The position numbers were made by a program, and so were the translations under genes. From contig JASGKW010000009.1 of assembly GCA_049840515.1 (NCBI GenBank), positions 372,001-436,000 of the forward strand: 64,000 nucleotides of DNA. Reading direction: 5' to 3'. A model generated the notes under the pieces. That model worked only from the letters and a program-made list of their open reading frames with translations, was not told the DNA's origin and did not search any database. Of this stretch, positions 44,211 through 53,355 are shown piece by piece; position 1 is the first letter of the stretch, and each line of letters begins with the position of its first letter. This DNA is from Muricomes sp049840515. Its GTDB lineage: Bacteria > Bacillota > Clostridia > Lachnospirales > Lachnospiraceae.

Positions 44211-45609
44211 TGTACCCAAAATATATGGGAAACTGGTAGGTAAGTCCTTTTCGGATTTCTGCCTGATTTTGCAATTTCAGTTTTACCACACATGAATCTA
44301 TACAAAAATCTGCGTCTTCTTTTTCAGTCCTCATATTCTGCTCCACTCGGTCCAGTGTTTTCATGGTTAAGTCATCTTCATTCTCTAAAAATAGAAGAAT
44401 CCTTAAATAATCCTTGTAGGCAAGTCCTCCTTCCGCATCCATTCCCTCCTGTATATCCTCCCCTGTCCCCAGGGTCATGAGAGATGAGAGGGACAACTGC
44501 CAATTCTGACTGTTTTTTATCAGTGCCGCCTTTTTGCCCGACAAAAGTGCACGCAAATCCACTACACTTTCCCCAAATGCCCAGGCCGCCAGCAATGCTT
44601 GCTTTACAAATCCTGACACTGCCGGCAGTCCTGCCAGTGTTGATAAGGTCAATGCCAGCGTTTCCGCCTCTGCCTGTTTCACTGAATCTGACTGCAGATA
44701 GATATAATTGATTCCAAAACGGATTGCAAGCAGCCTTTTTACTACCGTTTCCAGGTTTTCTACATCCGAAGCCCCACCGCCTATCACATATTCCACTTCA
44801 TAGTCCAGACTCCTGCTGTCACCCTTTTTATCTGTGGCACTGCCAAACTTCTTTAAAAGATACTCATGGAATAATAACCGTTCTTCTACACCAGTTATCC
44901 CCTGCCTCATGTAAAAACTTCCCCGCCCGCCTCTTAAGGTTCTTCTGCTTGCCTGTTCCTCCGCCACAATTTGTTTTTCTGAAGCAGTAAACTCCTTTGG
45001 AAGCACAAGTTCTAAAATACCGGATTGTTTCAATTCTTCTATATGAGGAAGCGGGTTATCTTCCTGGGGCAGAGTGACCTCATTTTGTCCTGTAAACTCT
45101 TCCAGCTCCATATTCACATCTTCATTTCTTTGATTTGCCTTGGTTCCCTGTATCTCCTGTTCTCTCCACAGTCCTGTATTTCCGGCCAGCTCCCGGACAA
45201 AGACAATCCCATAAGTTTGCTCCATATATTCCAGCACCTGTTCCCTAAAGGCACTTCCATTTTTATCTGACAAGTATTGGATTCCCTGAATCTCGTGTTC
45301 AATTCCTGTTGTTCCGTAATAGCGCATGTGATCCAGCAGATTTTCTTCCTGAAAGCTGCCTGTCCCGTAACTGCCGTCAATAGCCAGAATCTCGTACTCT
45401 TCCAGTAACTCCTTATGATATTCACCAAATATGGAAAAGATGGCATTATCCACCTCAAGACGCTTTTGATTTTTTGATACCTGCACCACTGCACTTTCCA
45501 GCATTGCGGCAATAAATGAAATAAGAAGTACAAAGATAAGACTTAGAAATGCTGTGACCTCACCGCGCTGCAACCTAGATTCCCGCACTTTCACTGGTGA
45601 TTTTTTCAA
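44203..45609 (-). CDS. DUF5702-like Tad-associated surface protein
   Basis: 468 residues. The N-terminus (RGEVTAFLSLIFVLLISFIA, AMLESAVVQVSKNQKRLEVD) is a pilin-like helix with a conserved Glu, followed by a large extracellular region with GEYHKELLEEYEILAIDGSY, DYEVEYVIGGG and two hydrophobic stretches. This matches the DUF5702 proteins seen in Clostridial Tad clusters. The first codon is a TTG at 45607-45609 within the end of the flp gene; GTG codons at 45594 and 45588 are alternatives. The 35-bp overlap suggests translational coupling. Confidence 0.75.
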   Translation of the reverse strand: MKKSPVKVRESRLQRGEVTAFLSLIFVLLISFIAAMLESAVVQVSKNQKRLEVDNAIFSIFGEYHKELLEEYEILAIDGSYGTGSFQEENLLDHMRYYGTTGIEHEIQGIQYLSDKNGSAFREQVLEYMEQTYGIVFVRELAGNTGLWREQEIQGTKANQRNEDVNMELEEFTGQNEVTLPQEDNPLPHIEELKQSGILELVLPKEFTASEKQIVAEEQASRRTLRGGRGSFYMRQGITGVEERLLFHEYLLKKFGSATDKKGDSRSLDYEVEYVIGGGASDVENLETVVKRLLAIRFGINYIYLQSDSVKQAEAETLALTLSTLAGLPAVSGFVKQALLAAWAFGESVVDLRALLSGKKAALIKNSQNWQLSLSSLMTLGTGEDIQEGMDAEGGLAYKDYLRILLFLENEDDLTMKTLDRVEQNMRTEKEDADFCIDSCVVKLKLQNQAEIRKGLTYQFPIYFGYSF

Positions 45610-45775
45610 AAATAGAATTGACCAGACTGATTAATTGCGTTTTAAATATCAGGATGAGGGCTATAATTACGACAAGAATTAATATCATTTCTACAACTGA
45701 GATTCCTGCGTCATCTTTCAGCATATATTTAATATAAATCCATTTCTGCTGTATCTTATTTTTTAAATTATTCAT
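45575..45775 (-). CDS. flp: Flp-family type IVb pilin (major pilin)
   Basis: 66 residues from the ATG at 45773-45775, which follows AAAGGAGGAACCTT. After a basic leader (KNKIQQKWIYIKYMLKDDAG) comes the pilin helix ISVVEMILILVVIIALILIF with Glu at the fifth position of the processed form and cleavage predicted after DDAG. A short polar tail ends the protein. It is the likely fibre subunit of the Tad system. It overlaps the DUF5702 start by 35 bp. Confidence 0.85.
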   Translation of the reverse strand: MNNLKNKIQQKWIYIKYMLKDDAGISVVEMILILVVIIALILIFKTQLISLVNSIFEKITSESAGI

Positions 45776-45829
45776 AAGGTTCCTCCTTTTTATTTTCATC
45801 TTGTATTTTCTTTCCATGTTTTTACTTCC

Positions 45830-47062
45830 TCAAATCTGTATTGTTAAAAATGCCGGTACAACAATGATGAACAATACCACAGCCAGCATCATGAACATTG
45901 GCCCCAAAAGCTTTGTACCTGCCTCCTCCCCTGTTCTGCGCGCCTGTTTTTTCCTCTCTTCAAAGGCTTCTAAGGCTTCCCCTCTGAGAAGGTCACTCAT
46001 CCCCTTTGCCCCCTTTCGGAGGTTTTGAGATAAAAGAGCACTGAATTTTCGATAAGAAGGCAGAGCACACCTGGCACCAAACCTTTCATAGCACTCCCCT
46101 TCGGAGATGCCGCCCTGTATCTCATGCATGGTATAAGCCATTTCTTCATATACAGCCCGGGTGCTGTCCTGTACTCTGCGCCTTTCATAATCCTGCACCA
46201 TCTTAAACCACGCCCTCCGCACTGTCATACCCGCTCCCAAAAATAATGTAAATTGACTTACCAGTTGTGGATAATCCATTTCCAGTTGTTTTTTCTTCTC
46301 CTTCGCCTCCTGTTTTTCTTTCTGCCTTTCCAATGCATAAATAGATACAGCGGCCACAATTCCCAGAACAAACAACCCCAACGCCCGAAAATCTTTGGTG
46401 TATTTCCACACAACAGATTTTCCATCCACCTCGCCGGGCAGTATAAGATAGGCTTTCTCTCTTGTCTTCTCCTCACTTTTTTGAATTTCCTGGTTCAGCT
46501 TCTGAAATTTCTTTTCCTTTGCATTCAATTTGGGCGGATAAATATTAACATAAAAGGAATGTACCGCCTCCTCACCTCCATAAGAAAGCAGTGCCTGAAG
46601 CCTGACCATTGTCCCTGCTTCCTTTAAATGTTCCTGCTGCAGCTCTCCCATAAGATTTATAACCTCATAATTATCTGTCTCCCAGGTCACGGCAATATCT
46701 GAATCTGGAATCTGATTCACCAGATTTAGGTTGTATCTTACTTCGTCCAGCTTCTTATTTTCCCCTAATATCAATTTTTCCAACTGGTCTGCCGCATCCG
46801 TAAAGACCTTGGGAAGCTCTTTTTCACCATATTGCTGCTCACCAATTTTGACTGTGAGCTCCTCCTTGTCTCTTCCTACCCTGGCCTCCAGATTTATCTC
46901 CCGGCTTCCTAAACCGTACCCTCCTCTTTCCAAAATACTGTTTCCATTTTTATTCTTTTTTGGTGCCTGATGGCTGTCCGCCAGAAATACTGCTATAGAT
47001 ATTCCACTTGCCAGCAAAAATACCAGACCCATTTTTCCATACACAGAAAGCTTTCTCTCCAC
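45830..47062 (-). CDS. tadC: Type II secretion F-domain protein (TadC-like) with long N-terminal extension
   Basis: 410 residues from a GTG at 47060-47062, two bases after the tadB stop. The N-terminal 230 residues hold one membrane segment and an extracellular part (GEQQYGEKELPKVFTDAADQ, VTWETDNYEVINLMGELQQE) that is not usual in TadC. The C-terminal 180 residues form the T2SF domain (LVSQFTLFLGAGMTVRRAWF, ERFGARCALPSYRKFSALLS) and final membrane helices. TadB/TadC form the inner-membrane platform of the pilus. Confidence 0.85.
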   Translation of the reverse strand: MERKLSVYGKMGLVFLLASGISIAVFLADSHQAPKKNKNGNSILERGGYGLGSREINLEARVGRDKEELTVKIGEQQYGEKELPKVFTDAADQLEKLILGENKKLDEVRYNLNLVNQIPDSDIAVTWETDNYEVINLMGELQQEHLKEAGTMVRLQALLSYGGEEAVHSFYVNIYPPKLNAKEKKFQKLNQEIQKSEEKTREKAYLILPGEVDGKSVVWKYTKDFRALGLFVLGIVAAVSIYALERQKEKQEAKEKKKQLEMDYPQLVSQFTLFLGAGMTVRRAWFKMVQDYERRRVQDSTRAVYEEMAYTMHEIQGGISEGECYERFGARCALPSYRKFSALLSQNLRKGAKGMSDLLRGEALEAFEERKKQARRTGEEAGTKLLGPMFMMLAVVLFIIVVPAFLTIQI

Positions 47063-47064
47063 TC

Positions 47065-47763
47065 TTATACCTCAACTTCCACCAGCTTTTTCCCCAAACG
47101 GTAAGCCGCCGCATATATACAAAGACATCCCGTCATCACACTGAACCCCAGAGGATTTCCATACAGTACAGCCATAAATTCTGGAAATGCAAGCCGCATA
47201 TACAATAAGATTCCAAAGGGAATAATACACATCACCTTAAATTCCAGCTTTTTTGCCGCCAATAATGTCTGAATTTCTTTTTCCACTTCTATCTTTTCAC
47301 TGATATCCCTCACCGCACTCCTGATAATTGAGATGCTGTCACCGCCTGTCCGTTTGGAGGCTGCAAACACAGTGACAAAGTTGTGCACGTCCTCCTGGCT
47401 GACTCTGTCCGCAAATCCAGCCATAACCTGTTCTATTGTCTGGTTCATATCCAGCTGGTGAATCATAATTGCAAATTCTCTTCTCATCCTGGCATCTTTC
47501 TTAAATAATGTCTTTATATCCTTTGCCGCTTCACGGACTGCATTTTCCACAGAATATCCTACATTCAGGGCCGCTGCCACCGCCTTAATTCCCTCTTTGA
47601 ACTGCTCTCTGAATTCATCCTCCTTTTTTCTGCATTGCTCCTCCTGCCACGACTTCATATAAAAGTAAACTCCGGGGACAATCAGGAAAAGTACCAGCCA
47701 TGTATTATAAAATAAGTATCCCATTACCGCTATGAGAATTGTCCCTTTCACAACAGCAAGCAC
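47065..47763 (-). CDS. tadB: Type II secretion F-domain platform protein (TadB-like)
   Basis: 232 residues. Two N-terminal hydrophobic stretches, then the T2SF domain with FKEGIKAVAAALNVGYSVEN and VFAASKRTGGDSISIIRSA (GGD segment), and two C-terminal membrane helices. It follows the ATPase gene after 7 bp and precedes tadC by 2 bp. With TadC it would couple the ATPase to pilin insertion. Confidence 0.9.
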   Translation of the reverse strand: MLAVVKGTILIAVMGYLFYNTWLVLFLIVPGVYFYMKSWQEEQCRKKEDEFREQFKEGIKAVAAALNVGYSVENAVREAAKDIKTLFKKDARMRREFAIMIHQLDMNQTIEQVMAGFADRVSQEDVHNFVTVFAASKRTGGDSISIIRSAVRDISEKIEVEKEIQTLLAAKKLEFKVMCIIPFGILLYMRLAFPEFMAVLYGNPLGFSVMTGCLCIYAAAYRLGKKLVEVEV

Positions 47764-47770
47764 ATATTCC

Positions 47771-48973
47771 TCAGTCTTTATATCCTGCTGCCAGCAGCTT
47801 TTCTTTATGAATAAGTTCTTCCACTTTCACAAGGTTCCCTTGAATTTTCCCATGTTCCATGCCCTCCTCTCTGTACTCATATAAGGTCTGAACTTGTATC
47901 ACACCATTTTCATATCCCAGCACCTCGGCTATCTCCAGCACTTTTCTGCTTTTATCCCGCAGCCGCCCCAGATGAATGATAATATCAATGGCAGATGCAA
48001 CCTGCCTTTGAATTGCCGTCAGGGGCATATCTATCCCCATCATCATCATTGTTTCCAGACGGCGCAGCATATCCACCGTGTTGTTTGCATGTCCCGTGGA
48101 CATAGAGCCGCTATGTCCGTTAAGCATGGCGGAGGATATCATATCTACAGTCTCCTCCCCCCGCACCTCCCCCACTACAATTCTGTCCGGGCGCATTCTA
48201 AGGGCTGACTTTATCAACTCCCTTATGGTCACAGCCCCTTCCCCCTCAAGGTTTGCATTCCTTGTCTCAAGCCTCACCAGATTCTGCACACCTTTTATCT
48301 GCAGCTCTGCGTTGTCTTCTATGGTAATCAGCCGTTCATCCTTGGGGATATAATCAGACAAGGCATTTAAAAAGGTAGTCTTCCCTGCCCCGGTCCCCCC
48401 GCTGACAAAAATATTATATTTGGCACAGACTAACATCTCCAGAAATTCTGCTCCTTCCAGACTGATGCTTCCCCATGAAATCAACTGCTCCATTGTAACC
48501 TTTTCCTTAGGAAACTTTCGTATCGTCATGATAGGTCCATTTAATGCAACCGGCTTGAGCACTACATTTACCCGGGAACCATCTTCAAGCCTGGCATCCA
48601 CAATGGGTGATGACTCATTGACATATCTGTTTGTCCCCGCCACAATCTGCTGTATCACGTCTTCCAGTTTATTGACAGATAGGAAATGCTTGTCTGACTG
48701 GCAGACCCTTCCATTCTTTTCCAAAAAGATGTTATCCGTCCCGTTAATCATAATTTCCGTCACATCTTCATCCTCAATTAAATCCTGCAAAATATCCAGC
48801 TTTCTAAATGCATTAAACAACTCTTTACTCAGCCGTATTTTTTCCTCAAGGGGCATATATTTTTCCCGGCTTACGTCATTAATTACCATATGTATCAGCT
48901 CCAGAAGCTCCTCATCTTCCATTTCATGCCCCATGTCCATCTGCTCCAAAACCTTGTCATACATTTCTTCCAA
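47771..48973 (-). CDS. cpaF: Tad pilus assembly ATPase (CpaF/TadA family)
   Basis: 400 residues. N-terminal all-helical part, then EDVTEIMINGTDNIFLEKNG, typical of CpaF, RKFPKEKVTMEQLISWGS, Walker A VSGGTGAGKTTFLNALS, the Asp box LITIEDNAEL, RPDRIVVGEVRGEET (Walker B region) and STGHANNTVDMLRRLE (His box). Cytoplasmic hexameric motor that powers pilin assembly. Confidence 0.95.
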   Translation of the reverse strand: MEEMYDKVLEQMDMGHEMEDEELLELIHMVINDVSREKYMPLEEKIRLSKELFNAFRKLDILQDLIEDEDVTEIMINGTDNIFLEKNGRVCQSDKHFLSVNKLEDVIQQIVAGTNRYVNESSPIVDARLEDGSRVNVVLKPVALNGPIMTIRKFPKEKVTMEQLISWGSISLEGAEFLEMLVCAKYNIFVSGGTGAGKTTFLNALSDYIPKDERLITIEDNAELQIKGVQNLVRLETRNANLEGEGAVTIRELIKSALRMRPDRIVVGEVRGEETVDMISSAMLNGHSGSMSTGHANNTVDMLRRLETMMMMGIDMPLTAIQRQVASAIDIIIHLGRLRDKSRKVLEIAEVLGYENGVIQVQTLYEYREEGMEHGKIQGNLVKVEELIHKEKLLAAGYKD

Positions 48974-48978
48974 TCTGT

Positions 48979-49926
48979 TTATATAAACTCACCTGCCCTT
49001 GTCTCCATTTTCTTTTGTATGGTATGTTCCAGCACATCCTCATACCCTGTCTGCCTCAAGTTATTTACATACTGCCCCATCTTCGCCTGTGATACAGCAT
49101 CCTCAATGTAAGGTGTGTAAACCGTGTAGCACATTCTCAGTATGGAATACAATCCGTCAACCCCATCTCCCAAATCAAGGATAATTGTGCCGTAAATGCA
49201 GTTTGCAAAAATTTCTTCAAACAGTTTTATCCATTCTTCCTCTTTTACAGACCTTAAATCCTGTATGACAGGTATGGGGGAGATATAATCTAATCTTCCG
49301 ACTCTCCCGGCCATCGCGCTGATTCTAAGTCCAAGACTGCCCTTTTCCTGGCGGATATAATATAAAAGGTCTCCCAGATTATAGCTTTCATTCTCCGGGA
49401 AATAATGGCTGCACCCGGAATACTCTTCCAGATTCAGATATAAGACTGAGCCGTCTTTTGCAAAATCTTCCCCCAGGCTCATGGCAAACTTTGTCTTGCC
49501 TATCCTGTGAATGGGAGAATAGATTCCTATCAGTTTCCCATTAGAAGCATTTCTGTTTTTTCTTGTCACCCCCTCCTCGTCTGTTATTTCTTCAAAAATG
49601 CAGGATAAAATCATATCGCAGGACTGGTACTTATATATTCCTTTCTCCTGGGAAAGAAGACCTTTGCCGTCTCCTTTTACAAGTACATAACGCTTGTCCG
49701 CTTTAATTTCCTGCCGTCTTTCCACAGGGTAGTCCTGCCCAAGCAGCATGATATGAATATTCTTCTGCCTTGAAAACTCCTCCAGACTTTCCAGGTCGTG
49801 AAACAAATGTGTCTGAAAATCCAATTCTTTTCGCGCACCTATAGCCCTGACAAGATTCCCGGCATATTCCTGTTCTACATCGCAAATCACAAAATTCTTT
49901 GGATGCAATCTATCCCTCCTGTTCAT
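48979..49926 (-). CDS. tadZ: Tad pilus localisation protein (TadZ/CpaE-like)
   Basis: 315 residues. A receiver-like N-terminal domain without the usual phospho-acceptor (HIMLLGQDYPVERRQEI) precedes a ParA/MinD-like ATPase domain with a divergent P-loop IYSPIHRIGKTKFAMSLGED and the strands VLYLNLEEYSG and IILDLGDGVDGLYS. TadZ/CpaE proteins set the cell position of the pilus machine. First gene of the operon, with the promoter at 50073-50101. Confidence 0.85.
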   Translation of the reverse strand: MNRRDRLHPKNFVICDVEQEYAGNLVRAIGARKELDFQTHLFHDLESLEEFSRQKNIHIMLLGQDYPVERRQEIKADKRYVLVKGDGKGLLSQEKGIYKYQSCDMILSCIFEEITDEEGVTRKNRNASNGKLIGIYSPIHRIGKTKFAMSLGEDFAKDGSVLYLNLEEYSGCSHYFPENESYNLGDLLYYIRQEKGSLGLRISAMAGRVGRLDYISPIPVIQDLRSVKEEEWIKLFEEIFANCIYGTIILDLGDGVDGLYSILRMCYTVYTPYIEDAVSQAKMGQYVNNLRQTGYEDVLEHTIQKKMETRAGEFI

Positions 49927-50072
49927 TTAATTTGTAAAATAAAAGCTTTGAAAATATCGCTGCGACTATGCAGCATGACATAATAAATGATGGTATATCA
50001 ACCTTAGATACATTCAACACCAGAATAGTGTTTGAATGAGACAGCAGCCTGAACAACTACTGTGTGAATCGT

Positions 50073-50101
50073 ATTATAAACACACTTTTTAGAAATGTCT
50101 A
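50073..50101 (-). promoter_or_regulatory. Promoter of the Tad operon
   Basis: Minus strand TAGACA (50096-50101), 17 bp, TATAAT (50073-50078). The predicted leader is about 140 bases long before tadZ. Confidence 0.7.
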
Positions 50102-50137
50102 TACCCATTTCTAAATTTGCAGCTTTTTGTTAAAACC

Positions 50138-50347
50138 TTACAAACTTTGATAGAATAAAATGCCGTAAAGAAGACAAACCCCAGGAACCCCAAGGGTTCC
50201 TGTTGTCAAAAAGGATACCGCATTTAACCCTACATTTATTGCGCTGTTCCCCGGAAGCAAGTACTGATTGATAAAATAAATTAACCCCATTCCAAGGATT
50301 GCACGAATCATAAAATTTATTACCACAGATGCCAATTTATTTTCCAT
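50138..50347 (-). CDS. bofA: BofA-family pro-sigma-K processing inhibitor homologue
   Basis: 69 residues from the ATG at 50345-50347 (GGGGGAAAA upstream); the longer frame from a TTG at 50365 would enclose that site. Two membrane segments (VINFMIRAILGMGLIYFINQ; LGVPGVCLLYGILFY) and the motif NAVSFLTTGTLGVPGV are typical of BofA. In Bacillus BofA holds the SpoIVFB protease inactive in the forespore membrane until pro-sigma-K is to be cut. Its presence supports an endospore-forming host. Confidence 0.88.
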   Translation of the reverse strand: MENKLASVVINFMIRAILGMGLIYFINQYLLPGNSAINVGLNAVSFLTTGTLGVPGVCLLYGILFYQSL

Positions 50348-50435
50348 TGTCACATTTTCCCCCAACCTGCATATATGATATCCTATTCCAGGTTGTGCAG
50401 AAATATTCTCTCACCGGAAAATAAAAGGCAGAGGT

Positions 50436-52448
50436 CTAGCCCACCAAGGCTTCCAAATCCTCCAGGGGGAGGGGTCTGTAATAATAATACCCCTGAATCA
50501 AGTCACATTTTGACTGTTCCAGCAGGGCAATATTCTCATCCGTCTCAACACCTTCACACACAATAGTTGCATTTAGACTCTTGACGAGATTTATAAGCCG
50601 GATCAGCCAGTTCCCGGCTTCCTCGGCAGTCTCTTTTTTGAAAAAGGCCCGGTCAAACTTTACCTCATCAAAGTGCATAGGATAGAGTGCTTTTAGGGAG
50701 GAATATCCGCTTCCAAAATCATCCATAGATACCCGGTATCCCAGCTCATGCAATTGACAAATCAGTTGCTCTGCGGAATGGATTTCCTGTATGTAGGCAC
50801 TCTCTGTCAATTCAAAGGTAATGAGTGACGCCGGAACAGGGTAACGGGAGTAAATTTCATTGATTCTCTCCATGAAATTTTCCACCATAGTGAGGTGCAC
50901 CCGGGATACATTGACGGAGAGCGGGATAACTGTTTTTTGATTCAATTGTTGTTTATAGAGATATTCAAATACTTTTTCATAGACATAAAAATCCATGTTG
51001 ACAATATCGCCCGACTGCTCCAAAATCGGCACAAATGCATCCGGGCAAAGAAATCCTTCGTTCCCTCTCTGCCAGCGCACAAGCGCCTCCGCGCTGCAAA
51101 TACTTTTATCTCCGCGGGATACTTTGGGCTGTACATAAACATGAAATTCCTCCTGCTGCAGTGCCCTCTGAAAAGAATTAAGAATATCGGCCCGCAGTTT
51201 TACAGAGCGGCTCAGTTCCTCAGAGTAGACCACAATATTGTGGAATGTGGATTTAGAAGATTTGCGCGCGCAGTCAGCCTTATGCAGCATGGCCTCCACT
51301 GACTCGTGTAAATCGGATATAAAATAGATTCCACTTTTCAGGATAAATCTGCTGTCCCCGTAGGACTGGTCTACAATTGAGGCAAAATACAAATTCCAGT
51401 CGCGGATCATTTCCACCGCCTGCTCATCTGAAAGCTGTGATAAATCTGCCAGAAATGCAAAATTATCGGAATATAATCTGTAAGAGCACAGGCAGAACGG
51501 CTGCCGGTCCAATTCCATTGAGAGCTGGCGAAGGATATTATCCCCCTCCTTGTACCCATACAGTTCATTCAAATATCTGAAATTGTGGACATCGGAGCAT
51601 ACCAGGGCAAGGCGTGACTGGTCATTGTAAATCTGCAGTACTTTTCCTACAGTGGAAACAAAAGCGTCATGGTTGAACATTCCCGTTAAATCATCCTTTT
51701 CCGAAGCGTTTATCCGGTCTTTATCCAGCACTTTGCTGATTTGCTGGGATTCTGGCATCTCACCTGACTTCATCATTTTTTTATTCATATACATCTTTTT
51801 ATCAGCCTCTTTGAGAAGCTCATCAATGAGATAATAATGCTCCCTCGTACTAATCTCATAGCCGCATGCATAGCTGATTTCAATGGTACTCGCCGCATTA
51901 TTTCTCTCAACCGTTTTACTGAGACACTCCAGAAAATTGAGTATAATACTCTCATCACAGTTTTCTATAATTACAATAAATTCGTCCCCGCCGAATCTTC
52001 CAAGAAAATATTTCTTTTCGGAACACTGGCGAAGCAAAATAACAAATTGCTGAATCAGCTGGTCCCCCGCTTCATGTCCATAAAAATCGTTGACCTTTTT
52101 CAAATTATTCAAGTCAAACATGACAAAACCGATATCCAGCGTGCTGTCCCGACAGTCCAGAATGCTCATTTGTTCCATGCAGGCGTGCTTATTCATAATA
52201 CCTGTAATGTCTGTATATGCGTTTCTTTTCAGAGAACGGCTGATACTTTCCTTGAAAAAAATAACGATAAGAGCTGAGAGGCCGAGCAGAAGAGTTATCA
52301 TCTGACTATAATAATAGTAATGTTGTATTGACTCCGGCATATCGGACAGCGGCGAATTTTCCGACAGCAGCCAGAGCTGAACTATACATATGACTGCAAT
52401 AAAGCCGATGGTAACATAGGATAACAAAACAATAGACTTGCTTTTCAT
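50436..52448 (-). CDS. Membrane GGDEF-EAL c-di-GMP enzyme with a second, degenerate GGDEF domain
   Basis: 670 residues. Two membrane segments in the first 70 residues, then GGDEF domain 1 (DITGIMNKHACM; active site FLGRFGGDEFIVII), GGDEF domain 2 (DDLTGMFNHDAFV) whose active loop is YRLYSDNFAFL, so no catalysis is expected, and an EAL domain with SAEALVRWQ, ITFELTESAY, MDDFGSGYSS, VKFDRAF and VCEGVET, all the metal and catalytic positions. It could thus make and break c-di-GMP. It starts 11 bp after feoA, so it is co-transcribed with it. It lies near the Tad operon but on its own transcript. Confidence 0.92.
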   Translation of the reverse strand: MKSKSIVLLSYVTIGFIAVICIVQLWLLSENSPLSDMPESIQHYYYYSQMITLLLGLSALIVIFFKESISRSLKRNAYTDITGIMNKHACMEQMSILDCRDSTLDIGFVMFDLNNLKKVNDFYGHEAGDQLIQQFVILLRQCSEKKYFLGRFGGDEFIVIIENCDESIILNFLECLSKTVERNNAASTIEISYACGYEISTREHYYLIDELLKEADKKMYMNKKMMKSGEMPESQQISKVLDKDRINASEKDDLTGMFNHDAFVSTVGKVLQIYNDQSRLALVCSDVHNFRYLNELYGYKEGDNILRQLSMELDRQPFCLCSYRLYSDNFAFLADLSQLSDEQAVEMIRDWNLYFASIVDQSYGDSRFILKSGIYFISDLHESVEAMLHKADCARKSSKSTFHNIVVYSEELSRSVKLRADILNSFQRALQQEEFHVYVQPKVSRGDKSICSAEALVRWQRGNEGFLCPDAFVPILEQSGDIVNMDFYVYEKVFEYLYKQQLNQKTVIPLSVNVSRVHLTMVENFMERINEIYSRYPVPASLITFELTESAYIQEIHSAEQLICQLHELGYRVSMDDFGSGYSSLKALYPMHFDEVKFDRAFFKKETAEEAGNWLIRLINLVKSLNATIVCEGVETDENIALLEQSKCDLIQGYYYYRPLPLEDLEALVG

Positions 52449-52458
52449 ATAAATTCCC

Positions 52459-52671
52459 TCATTTTAAAATAACCTTTCTCCCAAGTTCCTCCCCTATACC
52501 AATGCGTGATCCTTTTATATTCAAAAGAATGTAGTGGTTAAACTTGGAAATCACAACTAAAACCTCACCTGCGACAAGACCCAGCTCTGCCAGATGGTGA
52601 CGCTCCTTCTCTTTTCCTGCAATACGAACAATTGTATATGGAACTCCTATTTCAGCTAATGATAGTGGCAT
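52459..52671 (-). CDS. feoA: FeoA-family protein
   Basis: 70 residues from the ATG at 52669-52671 behind AAAGGAGATCTT. SH3-like FeoA core: MPLSLAEIGVPYTIVRIAGK, HHLAELGLVAGEVLVVIS, GSRIGIGEELGRKVIL. FeoA assists the ferrous-iron transporter FeoB, but no feoB is adjacent. Instead the GGDEF/EAL gene follows after 10 bp, which suggests a link between metal state and c-di-GMP. Confidence 0.88.
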   Translation of the reverse strand: MPLSLAEIGVPYTIVRIAGKEKERHHLAELGLVAGEVLVVISKFNHYILLNIKGSRIGIGEELGRKVILK

Positions 52672-52784
52672 AAGATCTCCTTTCACGATTAGTTCAAACT
52701 AACTGACGAAAGTATATCATATACTTGTCCTGGATTCAATTATTTTCCATATTTTTTTGCCTTCTATAATTTATGGACGCAAAA

Positions 52785-52817
52785 AAAGCCTCAGGACTTC
52801 AAAATCCTGGGGCTTTT
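52785..52817. terminator. Bidirectional terminator after the dCMP deaminase gene
   Basis: AAAAGCCTCAGGA (52785-52797) and TCCTGGGGCTTTT (52805-52817) pair with one G-T, with A- and T-runs on the two sides. Confidence 0.75.
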
Positions 52818-52840
52818 CTCAAAATATTATGCTCTTTTAT

Positions 52841-53329
52841 TTACAACTGTATTTTTATTTCCCGGTTAGTCCGGCGGTACTGATGATATCTCACACCCGC
52901 CGCATCCATCATCCTTTTGGATGCCAGAACAGACGTTGTATCGGCGTATTTATCACATTCAAATATAACTTCTTTGATTCCCGCCTGAATAATTGCCTTG
53001 GCACATTCATTGCAGGGGAAGAGAGACACATACAGCTTTGCTCCCACAAGGCTTCCGCCGCTGTAATTGAGAATTGCATTTAATTCACTGTGGGTAGAAT
53101 ATACATATTTCGTATTTAATTCATTGTCCCCTTCTCTGTCCCATGGAAATTCATCATCTGAACATCCAATGGGAAAACCATTGTATCCCATAGATAATAT
53201 TTTATTGTCCTGACTTACAATACAGCATCCCACCTGGGTATTGGGATCTTTGGAACGCATTCCGGAGAGCATGGCAACTCCCATAAAGTATTCATCCCAG
53301 GACAGATAGTCTTCTCTTTTGCCTGACAT
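52841..53329 (-). CDS. Deoxycytidylate (dCMP) deaminase family protein
   Basis: 162 residues. Zinc-dependent deaminase motifs: H-x-E in YSTHSELNAI and P-C-x2-C in LFPCNECAKAII, plus the N-terminal DEYFMGVAMLSGMRSKDP and NTQVGCCIV of the dCMP deaminase/ComEB family. It turns dCMP into dUMP for thymidylate synthesis. The gene follows upp after 26 bp, so the two pyrimidine genes form an operon with the Sua5 fusion upstream. Confidence 0.92.
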   Translation of the reverse strand: MSGKREDYLSWDEYFMGVAMLSGMRSKDPNTQVGCCIVSQDNKILSMGYNGFPIGCSDDEFPWDREGDNELNTKYVYSTHSELNAILNYSGGSLVGAKLYVSLFPCNECAKAIIQAGIKEVIFECDKYADTTSVLASKRMMDAAGVRYHQYRRTNREIKIQL

Positions 53330-53355
53330 AATTATCTCTCCTTTTTCTTTGTTAA

